Source: an uncultured Oscillospiraceae bacterium (GTDB taxonomy: Bacteria; Bacillota; Clostridia; Oscillospirales; Oscillospiraceae). Taken from it: DNA of 42,534 bases. Below are positions 23,638-31,092 of the stretch, in pieces (the first letter of the stretch is position 1; each line of letters begins with the position of its first letter). The stretch is from the NCBI GenBank assembly GCA_910587395.1, contig CAJULJ010000024.1:1-42534 (forward strand), read 5' to 3'. The position numbers and the translations under genes are program-made. The notes below the pieces were generated by a model, which was not told the origin of the DNA, did no database searches, and was given only the letters and a program-made list of their open reading frames with translations.

Positions 23638-24927
23638 ATGAACACCGACATCAACGAAACCAGCGAAGCCCAGCAGGCCACAGAAGCCCTCAAGGCCAAA
23701 CAGCCTGAACGGAAAGGCAGAACGGGCAAAATCATCGCCGCCGTCCTTCTCTCCGCCTGCCTGTTGACCAGCCTGGGGCTGAACATCTATCAGGCCGTGG
23801 TCCCCAACCAGAAAACCGCCGACTTCATCGACTACATTCTGGAGCGCATCGCCGAGGCGGAAAAGCAGGAAAACGAGTACATCGAGGACGGCTTCAAGGT
23901 GGGCGGCGAGTACGAGATCCGCTCCACCACCCACATCTCCGACGCCTACAAGAGCGGTGACGAGAGCCAGCTCAGCGAGGAGGACAAGGAGACCCTCAAG
24001 ATGGCCAGGGACGTACTGGACGAAGTCATTGAGGACGGCATGAGCGACTACGAGAAGGAGGAGGCCGTCTACAAGTGGATGGTGAAAAACATCGGCCATG
24101 GCCGCGGCGGCGTCATCAGCCGTCCCGGCATGGACCGCTCCGCCTTCACGCCCCACGACGTGCTGTCCTCCAGGGGCGCGGTGTGCGTGGGCTACGCCAC
24201 CACCTTCCGGCTGTTCATGAACATGCTGGGCATGGACTGCCACATCGTACATAACGAATACCACTCCTGGGACCTGGTGCAGCTGGACGAGGACTGGTAT
24301 CACGTGGACATCTACAGCGACGCCCATGGGGTGCTGTACGGCAACTTCAACATGACCGACGAGGTTGCGACAAACGGCCACAACTGGGATGAGTCCGCCC
24401 TGCCCGAGGCCAAGAGCGTAAAGTATTCCCCCGCCGTACAGAACGCCGTGGAGGTGGACGGCGTGATGGACATCCCCGCCAAGCTGAAAGAGTCCCTGGA
24501 CGGCAAGAGCGCCACCCTGTTCTACAAATTCAAGGAGCCTCTCTCCGAGGAGGAGATGGGAACAGCAGACTTCCTGGTGAACATCCTGGACACGGTGCTC
24601 AGCGGCGGCCTGCTGGAGGAGGACAGCTACTATTTCCGTGCCTCCTGGTATCCCAGCGAGCAGGAGGACAGCTACATTCTGGGCCTGCTTCTGGAGAGCC
24701 GCAACAGCGACGAGGAAACCGGCTTCGACACCGACTCCCCGGAGGCCAGGCAGATCATCAACGCCGTCGCGGAAGCCTTCGGGCTGGACCCGGCCATGCT
24801 GGGTGGTGACAGCGGCAGTGAGCCGGGCGTGGACTATCCCATAGATGACATCATCGGCGGCGGCGACCGTCCGGTGACTGAGGACGTCGTAACCTGGGAA
24901 AACGGCGGCAGCGTTATCATCCGCTGA
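23638..24927 (+). CDS. Membrane-anchored transglutaminase-like protein
   Basis: A 429-residue protein with one N-terminal transmembrane helix (about residues 30-52) and an exported domain. The transglutaminase/cysteine-protease-like core has the catalytic Cys in RGAVCVGYATTF (near residue 182), His in NEYHSWDLV and Asp in WYHVDIYSD, in the right order and spacing. A preceding YEKEEAVYKWM segment is typical of the family. The C-terminal third is acidic and unrecognised. Bacterial members act as peptidases or wall-associated enzymes; substrate unknown. ATG 23638 is chosen because GGAGG lies 11 bases upstream; the in-frame ATG at 23620 overlaps that site. It precedes a lipoprotein gene by 24 bases, so the two probably act together at the cell surface. 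Confidence 0.82.
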   Translation: MNTDINETSEAQQATEALKAKQPERKGRTGKIIAAVLLSACLLTSLGLNIYQAVVPNQKTADFIDYILERIAEAEKQENEYIEDGFKVGGEYEIRSTTHISDAYKSGDESQLSEEDKETLKMARDVLDEVIEDGMSDYEKEEAVYKWMVKNIGHGRGGVISRPGMDRSAFTPHDVLSSRGAVCVGYATTFRLFMNMLGMDCHIVHNEYHSWDLVQLDEDWYHVDIYSDAHGVLYGNFNMTDEVATNGHNWDESALPEAKSVKYSPAVQNAVEVDGVMDIPAKLKESLDGKSATLFYKFKEPLSEEEMGTADFLVNILDTVLSGGLLEEDSYYFRASWYPSEQEDSYILGLLLESRNSDEETGFDTDSPEARQIINAVAEAFGLDPAMLGGDSGSEPGVDYPIDDIIGGGDRPVTEDVVTWENGGSVIIR

Positions 24928-24951
24928 GCCGGCTGACAGGAGGATACAGCA

Positions 24952-25458
24952 ATGAAACACTTGAAACAAACACTCTGCCTCGCTCTGGCGGCACTGACGC
25001 TGGCGGCGGCCTGCGGCTGCTCCAGCGGCGCGGACCCCGACGAGCCCGATCTGGACCCGGCGGCCGTGGCTCAAGCCATGCTGAAGGTGGACACCACCCT
25101 GCCTGAGATGGTGGAGAAATCCAGCCAGGACGCCGACGCCAAGGACAACTTCTTCTTCCTGTCCGATCTGGATTACAGCAAGGTGGACAGCTACTTCTAT
25201 GCCTATGCCGACGCCGGAACAGCGGAGGAAATTGCGGTGATCAAGCTCAAGGACAAGTCCGACGCCGCCGCTATGATGGACTCCCTGCACAAGCACGTGG
25301 AGTCCCGGCAGGGCACCTTTGAGGAGTACGACCCGGAGCAGGTCCCTCTCACCCAGGACGCGGTGGTCACTCGGGAAGGACGGTATGTGGCCCTCATCGT
25401 CTCCAAAAAGAACGGACTGGTTCAAAAGAAATTCCAGGAGTTTTTTGCCCAGGGCTGA
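24952..25458 (+). CDS. DUF4358-type lipoprotein
   Basis: A 168-residue exported protein. The N-terminus is a lipoprotein signal: KHLKQ, hydrophobic core, then LAAACGCSSG, with the modified Cys at about residue 21 (or 23). The mature part carries a DUF4358-like layout with a short helix around VEKSSQDA and the blocks SYFYAYADAGTAEEIAVIKL and YVALIVSKKNG. Function is unknown in this family. AGGAGG 9 bases upstream supports the ATG at 24952. It is the last gene of the two-gene unit; a long perfect terminator follows. Confidence 0.8.
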   Translation: MKHLKQTLCLALAALTLAAACGCSSGADPDEPDLDPAAVAQAMLKVDTTLPEMVEKSSQDADAKDNFFFLSDLDYSKVDSYFYAYADAGTAEEIAVIKLKDKSDAAAMMDSLHKHVESRQGTFEEYDPEQVPLTQDAVVTREGRYVALIVSKKNGLVQKKFQEFFAQG

Positions 25459-25484
25459 GCACCCGCCATATCCGGCTGAAAATG

Positions 25485-25528
25485 AAAGGACCCAGACGCC
25501 GCTGAAAAGCGGCGTCTGGGTCCTTTTT
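25485..25528 (+). terminator. Intrinsic terminator after DUF4358 lipoprotein
   Basis: A perfect 19-bp stem (25485-25503 with 25508-25526), a GAAA tetraloop and a TTTTT run. It is the strongest terminator in the window. The stretch to 25713 contains only a small GCCGGC hairpin (25660-25677) and no gene that I can support. Confidence 0.95.
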
Positions 25529-25713
25529 ACAGCTCTGCAGCCGGCTGCTCCACAAAACCGTTCACCGGGTTCAGCAGCGGCGAATCCGGCAAGCAGGGGC
25601 TGCTGGTCAGGAAACAGGTCATGAGACCGCGTCCCTCCTGGTGCGTTCCGCCGCCGTGCGCCGGCCTGAAAGCCGGCTGAACGCCCCGTCAGCGGATGAA
25701 ACGTTCTTTTTCG

Positions 25714-25741
25714 GTTCCTTTTTCTTACAAGAAAGAGGAAC
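25714..25741 (-). repeat. Stop-codon-adjacent hairpin element after icd
   Basis: An inverted repeat of 13 bp with one G-T pair (25714-25726 with 25729-25741) starts at the base following the icd stop on the minus strand. Its arm core CTTTTTCTT / AAGAAA and its position against a stop codon match the element after potB at 11244. No T-tract follows, so it is not a typical intrinsic terminator. Confidence 0.6.
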
Positions 25742-26941
25742 TCACAGGCGGGAGCGGATGGCGCGGAGGAACTCCAGGCCGGTGACCTTCCGAGCCTCGG
25801 CCTCACCTTCCCAGAGCCCCACCAGATCACCGGTCATGACGCCGCTCTCAATGGTGTCAATGGCGGCCTTTTCCAGCTTGTGGGCAAAAGCGGTCAGCTC
25901 AGACAGGCCGTCCAGCTCGCCCCGCTTGGCAAGCGCGCCCGTCCACGCAAACAGGGTGGCCATGGGGTTGGTGGACACCTGTTCCCCCTTCAGGTGGCGG
26001 TAATAATGCTGGGTGACGGTGCCATGGGCGGCCTCATATTCGTAGTTGCCGTCCGGAGACACCAGCACGGAGGTCATCATGGCCAGCGAGCCGAAGGCGG
26101 TAGACACCATATCGCTCATCACGTCGCCGTCATAGTTTTTACATGCCCAGATGAAGCCGCCCTTGGAGCGGATGACACGAGCCGCCGCGTCGTCGATGAG
26201 CGTGTAGAAATAGGTGATTCCAGCCTGTTCAAACCGCGCCTTATATTCCGCTTCGTATACCTCCGCGAAGATGTCCTTGAAGGTATGGTCGTACTGCTTG
26301 GAGATGGTGTCCTTGGTGGAGAACCACAGGTCCTGCTTCGTGTCCAGGGCGAACTTGAAGCAGGAATGGGCGAAGGACGTGATGGACTTGTTCACGTTGA
26401 ACTGCCCCTGGAGGATACCCGGCCCGTCAAATTTCTGGATGGTCTGGCGGCTCTCACCACCGTCCGCGCCGGTGAACACCAGCTCCGCCGTGCCGGGGCC
26501 GGGAACCTTGTACTCCGTGGCCTTATACACGTCGCCGAACGCGTGACGGGCGATGGTAATGGGGGCTTTCCAGTTCTTCACCACCGGGTTCAGCCCCTTC
26601 ACCATGATGGGAGCGCGGAACACGGTGCCGTCCAGAATGGCCCGGATGGTGCCGTTGGGGGACTTCCACATCTGGGACAGCTTATACTCCTCCACCCGCT
26701 GCGCGTTGGGGGTGATGGTGGCGCATTTCACCGCCACGCCGTACTTCTTGTTGGCCTCGGCCGCGTCGATGGTCACCTGATCGCCGGTGCGCTCCCGTTC
26801 GGGCAGGCCCAGGTCGTAGTATTCCGTTTTCAGGTCGATGTAGGGCTCCAGCAGCTCCTCCTTGATCTGCTGCCAGAGGATGCGGGTCATTTCGTCGCCG
26901 TCCATCTCCACCAGCGGGGTTTTCATCTGCAGTTTATCCAT
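25742..26941 (-). CDS. icd: NADP-dependent isocitrate dehydrogenase
   Basis: Oxidative decarboxylation of isocitrate to 2-oxoglutarate with NADPH formation. The 399-residue protein belongs to the eukaryote-like (type II) NADP-IDH group, not the E. coli Icd group. Seen: VEMDGDEMTRI at the N-terminus, ATITPN, the substrate loop SPNGTIRAILDGTVFR with phosphate-binding residues, Mg-binding Asp residues in YDGDVMSD, and the cofactor region EAAHGTVTQHYYRH. GGAG lies 10 bases before the ATG. No citrate synthase or aconitase is nearby. A terminator separates it from the upstream DUF975 gene, so it probably has its own promoter or lives on read-through. Confidence 0.96.
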   Translation of the reverse strand: MDKLQMKTPLVEMDGDEMTRILWQQIKEELLEPYIDLKTEYYDLGLPERERTGDQVTIDAAEANKKYGVAVKCATITPNAQRVEEYKLSQMWKSPNGTIRAILDGTVFRAPIMVKGLNPVVKNWKAPITIARHAFGDVYKATEYKVPGPGTAELVFTGADGGESRQTIQKFDGPGILQGQFNVNKSITSFAHSCFKFALDTKQDLWFSTKDTISKQYDHTFKDIFAEVYEAEYKARFEQAGITYFYTLIDDAAARVIRSKGGFIWACKNYDGDVMSDMVSTAFGSLAMMTSVLVSPDGNYEYEAAHGTVTQHYYRHLKGEQVSTNPMATLFAWTGALAKRGELDGLSELTAFAHKLEKAAIDTIESGVMTGDLVGLWEGEAEARKVTGLEFLRAIRSRL

Positions 26942-26963
26942 GGTTCATCGCTCCTTTTCGTGT

Positions 26964-26994
26964 AAAAGGCGGGGCTGAAAACCGTCCCCGCCTT
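26964..26994 (-). terminator. Terminator between DUF975 gene and icd
   Basis: On the minus strand AAGGCGGGG pairs with CCCCGCCTT over an 11-base loop and is followed by TTTT. It follows the DUF975 stop by 9 bases and may attenuate read-through into icd. Confidence 0.75.
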
Positions 26995-27003
26995 CGGGTT
27001 GGT

Positions 27004-28107
27004 TCAGTTCCAGGGGTCGTCCCTGGGCTTGGGGGCGGGTCCGCCGTTCCCGGGGGCCGGACCCATGCCCGTGCCCGAGGTTGGTCCGGTGGTCCAGGTG
27101 TAATCCGTGGGCTGTCCCCAGCCGCGGTCGCCGCCGCCGCTGGGACCGCTGCCAAACCCATCCGCCGCACCCTGGGTCCAGTCGTAGAACCTGGCCATAG
27201 AGCCGGTGATATAGGGCTTCAGCCACAGCATGAGCACCGCGGTCCCGATGGACACCGCCGCGAGGACCAGCAGGGCAAAGCCGGAGGCGGCAATCAGGCC
27301 ACCCGCGCTGGAAAGCTGCATCACAATCGGTATGACCGCCAACGCAATCCCGGCGTAGATAATGACCAGCAGCAGGAGGTACCAGCCAAAAAAGGACAGC
27401 TGGAGCACAAAGCCCTTGCCGATATTGCCCTTCATCAGCCGCTTGCTCTCCCGCACGGCCTCCATGCCGTACAGTCCCTTGTCCACCAGCAGGAAATCCA
27501 CCAGCATATAGCGCATGGTCACCCAAATGACGCCCAGCACCAGGAGCACTATGTCCGCCACGACCAGCAGCTCAGTGAGCACCGGCACGTCCACGAGCAC
27601 CGCCGCAATCAAAACGGCCACGTAACCCACGCCCACCAGCAGCGCCCACAGCACCTCAAACACCCCCGTGAGGAACCGGGTCAGCAGCACCTGCCCAAAC
27701 TGAGGCAGGGTGCTGAACAGCTTACCCATGGGGGGATTCTCATTGCGGACCATGGACAGGCACCAGCCCTCATAGCCCACATCCATGGTGTCCTGCCACA
27801 GGGATACCAGAATGGACAGCACCATACCCCCCACAGCAGCGCCGAATATGGCTCCCGGTCCCCGCCGGAACAGCTCCAGCATGGCGATATACAGCGCCTG
27901 CTCCATCTCATAGCCCTGCTGCATGTAAATCCACACCGTATCGGAAATGCTGCCCACACCCCCGGTCAGCAGTCTGCCCAGAATCAGGTTGATCAGCCAG
28001 GTGCCCGCTGAAACCACCACGGTGAACAGCAGCGTCACCATCATGCAGCCGCTCCCCTTCATGGACAGCTTTACCTCCCGCTTGAGCCGCGAACGGTCAT
28101 ATTCCAT
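27004..28107 (-). CDS. DUF975-family integral membrane protein
   Basis: A 367-residue membrane protein. The N-terminus (MEYDRSRLKREVKLSMKG) is the family signature, followed by about six hydrophobic segments, a cytoplasmic loop containing MVRNENPPMGKLFS, and the segment RYMLVDFLLVDKG with ESKRLMKGN typical of DUF975. The last 50 residues are a soluble tail rich in Gly, Pro and Thr. The function of the family is unknown. ATG at 28107 follows AAGGAGGG by 7 bases; the upstream open frame to 28317 is not expected to be translated. It is divergent from the DUF4317 gene, with a 203-base shared intergenic region. Confidence 0.85.
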   Translation of the reverse strand: MEYDRSRLKREVKLSMKGSGCMMVTLLFTVVVSAGTWLINLILGRLLTGGVGSISDTVWIYMQQGYEMEQALYIAMLELFRRGPGAIFGAAVGGMVLSILVSLWQDTMDVGYEGWCLSMVRNENPPMGKLFSTLPQFGQVLLTRFLTGVFEVLWALLVGVGYVAVLIAAVLVDVPVLTELLVVADIVLLVLGVIWVTMRYMLVDFLLVDKGLYGMEAVRESKRLMKGNIGKGFVLQLSFFGWYLLLLVIIYAGIALAVIPIVMQLSSAGGLIAASGFALLVLAAVSIGTAVLMLWLKPYITGSMARFYDWTQGAADGFGSGPSGGGDRGWGQPTDYTWTTGPTSGTGMGPAPGNGGPAPKPRDDPWN

Positions 28108-28170
28108 AGTAAGCCCTCCTTCTCCCCGAGGCGAAAACGCCCCTCTCTGCCGCCCAAGGCAGTTTATCAC

Positions 28171-28199
28171 ATTATATCCCATCGCAGAACGGATTGCAA
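28171..28199 (-). promoter_or_regulatory. Sigma-A promoter of DUF975 gene
   Basis: On the minus strand TTGCAA (28199-28194), 17-base spacer and TATAAT (28176-28171), about 64 bases before the DUF975 start codon. Confidence 0.8.
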
Positions 28200-28225
28200 G
28201 AAAAACAACCGCCTCCTCCAAATGC

Positions 28226-28254
28226 GTGACAACGCCGCCGGAATGTGGTATAAT
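28226..28254 (+). promoter_or_regulatory. Sigma-A promoter of DUF4317 gene
   Basis: GTGACA (28226-28231), 17-base spacer and a perfect TATAAT (28249-28254) with a TGG extension, 55 bases before the DUF4317 ATG. It is back to back with the DUF975 promoter, with 26 bases between the two -35 elements. Confidence 0.85.
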
Positions 28255-28309
28255 CTTTCCCACACGCGCCCCGGTCCGGGCACAATCTACGACAAGCGAG
28301 GGATTTCCC

Positions 28310-29464
28310 ATGAACACAAAAGAGCTGGGCGAGCTGCGCCGCCGCTTCCGCCCTCATAAAAACGCCATCAGCCACGTCTACGGCTGCTACGTGGGCGCCA
28401 CCAAGGAGATCATCGGCGAGGTGGACCAGTCCCTGGCCCTGCTCAGCGAGGACGACGCGGAGGGCTGTCTGAACCTTCTGAAAAAGGCTTTGTCCGGCGG
28501 CCTGGGCCGCAATCTCATCCACGTGGGCTTCACCACCCAGCAGGTGGCCGAGGGCGCCGAGCACAAGCTGCTGCGGGAGCTGCGGGACTGTAAGCTGAAG
28601 GACGAGAGCCTCCGCCGCCGGTTCTATGAAACCGTCATCCAGAACGTTGACATGGGGGAGGAAAATTTCCTCATTCTCCTGGCCCACGACACCTACGACG
28701 TGCCCTTTCGCTCCAAAAACGACGATTTGATGGACGACTCCTCCGACACCGTGTACTCCTATCTGGTGTGCGCCGTCTGCCCCATGCGGGAGGGCAAGCC
28801 GGGGCTGGGCTATATCCCGGCGGACAATGTGCTGCACATGAAAACCGCCGGACAGCTGGCCGCGCCGCCGGAGATCGGCTTCCTCTTCCCCGCCTTTGAC
28901 GACCGGGCCGCCAATCTGTACAGCACGCTTTATTACGTCCACAAACCGGAATTCATCCACGGCGAGTTCATCGAGGGCGTATTCGGCGTCGAGGCCCCCC
29001 TGTCCGCCCCGGAGCAGAAGGAGGCCTTTGAGTCCGCCCTGTCCGACGCCCTGGGCGTGGAGTGCAGCATGGAGCTGGTCCAGGCCGTCCACGAGCAGAT
29101 GCGGGAGCGGATGGAATTCCACAAGGAGAGCCAGGACCCGGAGCCTCTCACCGTCACCGCCAAGGATGTGGGCGGGATGCTGCGGGAGTGCGGCATCGAG
29201 GAGGAGCGGGTGACCGCCTTCCAGGACTATTGCGGCCAGCGGCTGGGGGAGGACGCCGCCATGGACCCGGCCAACCTCATCGACAGCAAGCGCTTCCAGA
29301 TCAAGGCTGGAGAGATCACCATCACCGTCAAGCCAGAGCTCAGCGGCCAGGTGGAGTCCCGTGTGCTGGAGGGCCGCAAGTACATCCTCATCCCCGCCGG
29401 GGAGGGCGTGGAGGTCAACGGCCTGGCCGTGGAGCTGGAGGCCGAGCCCGCGGCGAAGATTTAA
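28310..29464 (+). CDS. DUF4317-family protein
   Basis: A 384-residue soluble protein with no signal peptide. It begins MNTKELGELRRRFRPHKN and continues with ISHVYGCYV, which is how DUF4317 proteins of Clostridia begin. Later landmarks are HDTYDVPF, CAVCPMREGKPGLGY, and a C-terminal beta-rich part (ITITVKPEL, ESRVLEGRKYILIP). No catalytic motif is recognisable, and the biological role is unknown. GAGGG lies 7 bases before ATG 28310. It is a single-gene unit with its own promoter and a terminator shared with the convergent MarR gene. Confidence 0.85.
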   Translation: MNTKELGELRRRFRPHKNAISHVYGCYVGATKEIIGEVDQSLALLSEDDAEGCLNLLKKALSGGLGRNLIHVGFTTQQVAEGAEHKLLRELRDCKLKDESLRRRFYETVIQNVDMGEENFLILLAHDTYDVPFRSKNDDLMDDSSDTVYSYLVCAVCPMREGKPGLGYIPADNVLHMKTAGQLAAPPEIGFLFPAFDDRAANLYSTLYYVHKPEFIHGEFIEGVFGVEAPLSAPEQKEAFESALSDALGVECSMELVQAVHEQMRERMEFHKESQDPEPLTVTAKDVGGMLRECGIEEERVTAFQDYCGQRLGEDAAMDPANLIDSKRFQIKAGEITITVKPELSGQVESRVLEGRKYILIPAGEGVEVNGLAVELEAEPAAKI

Positions 29465-29568
29465 CACTTTTGTAATGCTTTTACTCCAACTTTTGTAACG
29501 ACTTTCCTCTATTCTAATTCTTGCAAGAGATATCCTTTCTTTTTCATTCTATCCTCCATCCTCAAAAG

Positions 29569-29598
29569 AAGAACCGGGGCCTTTGGCCCCGGTTCTTT
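29569..29598. terminator. Bidirectional terminator between DUF4317 and marR genes
   Basis: A 13-bp perfect stem (AAGAACCGGGGCC at 29569-29581 with 29585-29597), 3-base loop, flanked by TTT on the right and an A-rich stretch on the left (T-rich on the minus strand). It serves the two convergent genes. The 100 bases before it are pyrimidine-rich, with two ACTTTTGTAA copies. Confidence 0.85.
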
Positions 29599-29604
29599 GC
29601 GTGT

Positions 29605-30066
29605 TCAGCGGAGATATTTTGCCCGGATGAAGGCGGCGATGCCGCTCAGCCCGCGGGCCAGCGCCTGCGTCTCCTCGGTGGTCAGCGTCTCCACGGTGGC
29701 CTCCACCAGCTCCCGGTGAAAGTCGGTGTGGCGGCGGTTGGCCTCCCGGCCCTTCTCCGTGGGACGCAGACGGACGGAGCGCTTATCGCCGCTGTCCCGC
29801 ACCCGCTCCAGATAACCCTTGGCCTCCAGCTGGTTCACCGCCACGGTGAGGGTGCCCGCCGTCACATGCTGGGCGGCGGCGATGGCGGAGGAGCGGTTGT
29901 CCCGCCCCTGATCCACCGCCCGGCACACCTCCTCAATGATGTGCATCTCCCGCACAGACAGGTCGGCGCAGCTCTCGGTGACATAGATTTCCTCTGTTTT
30001 CAGGATATCGTTGAACACCTCCACCAAAAAGGCGTTCAGCTCCCTTTTGTATCGGTCGTTCTCCAT
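29605..30066 (-). CDS. FabT-like MarR-family transcriptional regulator
   Basis: A 153-residue winged-helix regulator. The DNA-binding region is LSVREMHIIEEVCRA, then HVTAGTLTVAVNQLEAKGYLERVRDSGDKRSVRLRPTEKG (given here as family landmarks: TAGTLTVAVNQLE, KGYLERVRD, LTEKG-like RPTEKG), which resembles FabT, the repressor of fatty-acid synthesis in streptococci. It lies 10 bases downstream of a degV (fakB-type) gene and is co-transcribed from the promoter that carries three TTTGA-N3-TCAAA palindromes, so it probably represses its own operon. ATG 30066 is preferred over an upstream in-frame start inside degV. FabT identity is inferred from sequence and context; a general MarR regulator is the fallback. 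Confidence 0.83.
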   Translation of the reverse strand: MENDRYKRELNAFLVEVFNDILKTEEIYVTESCADLSVREMHIIEEVCRAVDQGRDNRSSAIAAAQHVTAGTLTVAVNQLEAKGYLERVRDSGDKRSVRLRPTEKGREANRRHTDFHRELVEATVETLTTEETQALARGLSGIAAFIRAKYLR

Positions 30067-30076
30067 GGCGTGCCCT

Positions 30077-30922
30077 TTATTCCGCCGCGATATAGGCCAC
30101 GCCCACGGCGCCGGGACCCACATGGGTGCCGATCACCGCGCCGATGGACCCCAGCACCGGTGGCTGTACCTGGGGCAGTACATCCTTTAACGCCTCCATG
30201 CACACCGGAACCCGCTCGGGGGAGTTGGAGTGGCCGTAGCCCACCAGACAGGCCGGGTCCGCAGGCTCCTTTTCGATGTGCTGGGCGATCCACTCCAGGC
30301 CGGAGGCAATGGAGCGGGCCTTGCCCAGGGCCTCCACCGTTCCCCGGCTGTCCACCCCCACGATGGGCTTGATGCCCAGCAGTCCGCCCACAGCAGCGGT
30401 GGCGGCGGAGATGCGGCCGCCCTTTTTCAGATAGGTCAGGGTGTCCACGATGGCCAGCAGCTTGGTGCGCCGGGCCAGCGCTTCCACACCGGCGGCGATT
30501 TCCGTTGCGGACAGGCCCTGGTCCCGCATCCGCGCCGCTTCCTCCACCAGCAGCGCCAGAGCGAAGGTGACGGTGCGGGAGTCCACGATGTGAATCTCCC
30601 CGCTCTCCACCATGCCGCGGGCAATGCAGGCGGACTGACAGGTGCCGCTCAGCTCGGCGGACAGGAAGATGCCCACGATCTCGTCTCCCTGGTCTATGTA
30701 CTTCTGGAACAGCTCCAGAAAATCGTCGGGGTTGAGCTGGGAGGTGGTGGGCAGCTCCTGGCTGGAGGTCAGGCGGGCGAAGAATTCCTCCCGAGTGATG
30801 TCCACGCCGTCCAGAAAGCTCTCCCGGCCGAAAAATACACGCATGGGAATAACGTCCACGTTCAGCTCTGCCGCCCGCCGGGCGGTGATGTCGCTGGTGC
30901 CGTCGGTGATGATGCGTACCAT
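30077..30922 (-). CDS. DegV-family fatty-acid-binding protein (FakB-like)
   Basis: A 281-residue two-domain DegV protein. Such proteins hold a fatty acid and, as FakB, present it to the kinase FakA for phosphorylation in exogenous fatty-acid use. Seen: IITDGTSDIT at the N-terminus, PMRVFFG, LPTTSQLNPDDF (TSQP-like), the fatty-acid carboxylate site SAELSGTCQSA, LTYLKKGGRI, and GHSNSPERV; the ending IGTHVGPGAVGVAY is diagnostic. No fakA is nearby, which is common. ATG 30922 has GAGGAA 9 bases upstream; an in-frame TTG at 30931 is an alternative. First gene of a two-gene unit with the FabT-like regulator. Confidence 0.93.
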   Translation of the reverse strand: MVRIITDGTSDITARRAAELNVDVIPMRVFFGRESFLDGVDITREEFFARLTSSQELPTTSQLNPDDFLELFQKYIDQGDEIVGIFLSAELSGTCQSACIARGMVESGEIHIVDSRTVTFALALLVEEAARMRDQGLSATEIAAGVEALARRTKLLAIVDTLTYLKKGGRISAATAAVGGLLGIKPIVGVDSRGTVEALGKARSIASGLEWIAQHIEKEPADPACLVGYGHSNSPERVPVCMEALKDVLPQVQPPVLGSIGAVIGTHVGPGAVGVAYIAAE

Positions 30923-30945
30923 GTCAATCAATTCCTCTCAGATAC

Positions 30946-30990
30946 TTTGATATTCAAATACTTTGAAAGCCAAATCTTTTGACTTTCAAA
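30946..30990. promoter_or_regulatory. Three tandem FabT-like operators
   Basis: TTTGA-N3-TCAAA palindromes at 30946-30958 and 30978-30990 are perfect; the middle copy at 30962-30974 has one mismatch (CCAAA). Their starts are exactly 16 bp apart. They cover the predicted transcription start and early leader of the degV-marR operon. A 12-bp inverted repeat (ATACTTTGAAAG at 30958, complement at 30983) spans two of them. Confidence 0.75.
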
Positions 30991-30992
30991 GT

Positions 30993-31021
30993 ATCATACA
31001 CGTATTACCCCCGCTTGTCAA
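30993..31021 (-). promoter_or_regulatory. Sigma-A promoter of degV-marR operon
   Basis: On the minus strand TTGACA (31021-31016), 17-base spacer and TATGAT (30998-30993). Transcription would start near 30986, inside the outermost operator, so bound repressor should block initiation. Confidence 0.85.
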
Positions 31022-31049
31022 TTCCGGCTTCTCCAAAAAGCCGGACAGG

Positions 31050-31090
31050 AAAGCCGCGGGATTGTGGCATTTTCACAATCCCGCGGCTTT
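31050..31090 (-). terminator. Terminator after beta-glucuronidase gene
   Basis: A perfect 17-bp stem (31050-31066 with 31074-31090) and 7-base loop, two bases after the gene's stop on the minus strand. The T-tract is short, but a second hairpin with CCGGCTT arms (31024-31044) and a T-run lies just beyond. Confidence 0.85.
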
Positions 31091-31092
31091 TC

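Noticed and set aside
25529..25713. A small gene or RNA between the lipoprotein terminator and icd
   Set aside because: Open frames there are extensions of antisense shadows, with no ribosome site; the only structure is a small GCCGGC hairpin without a T-tract.
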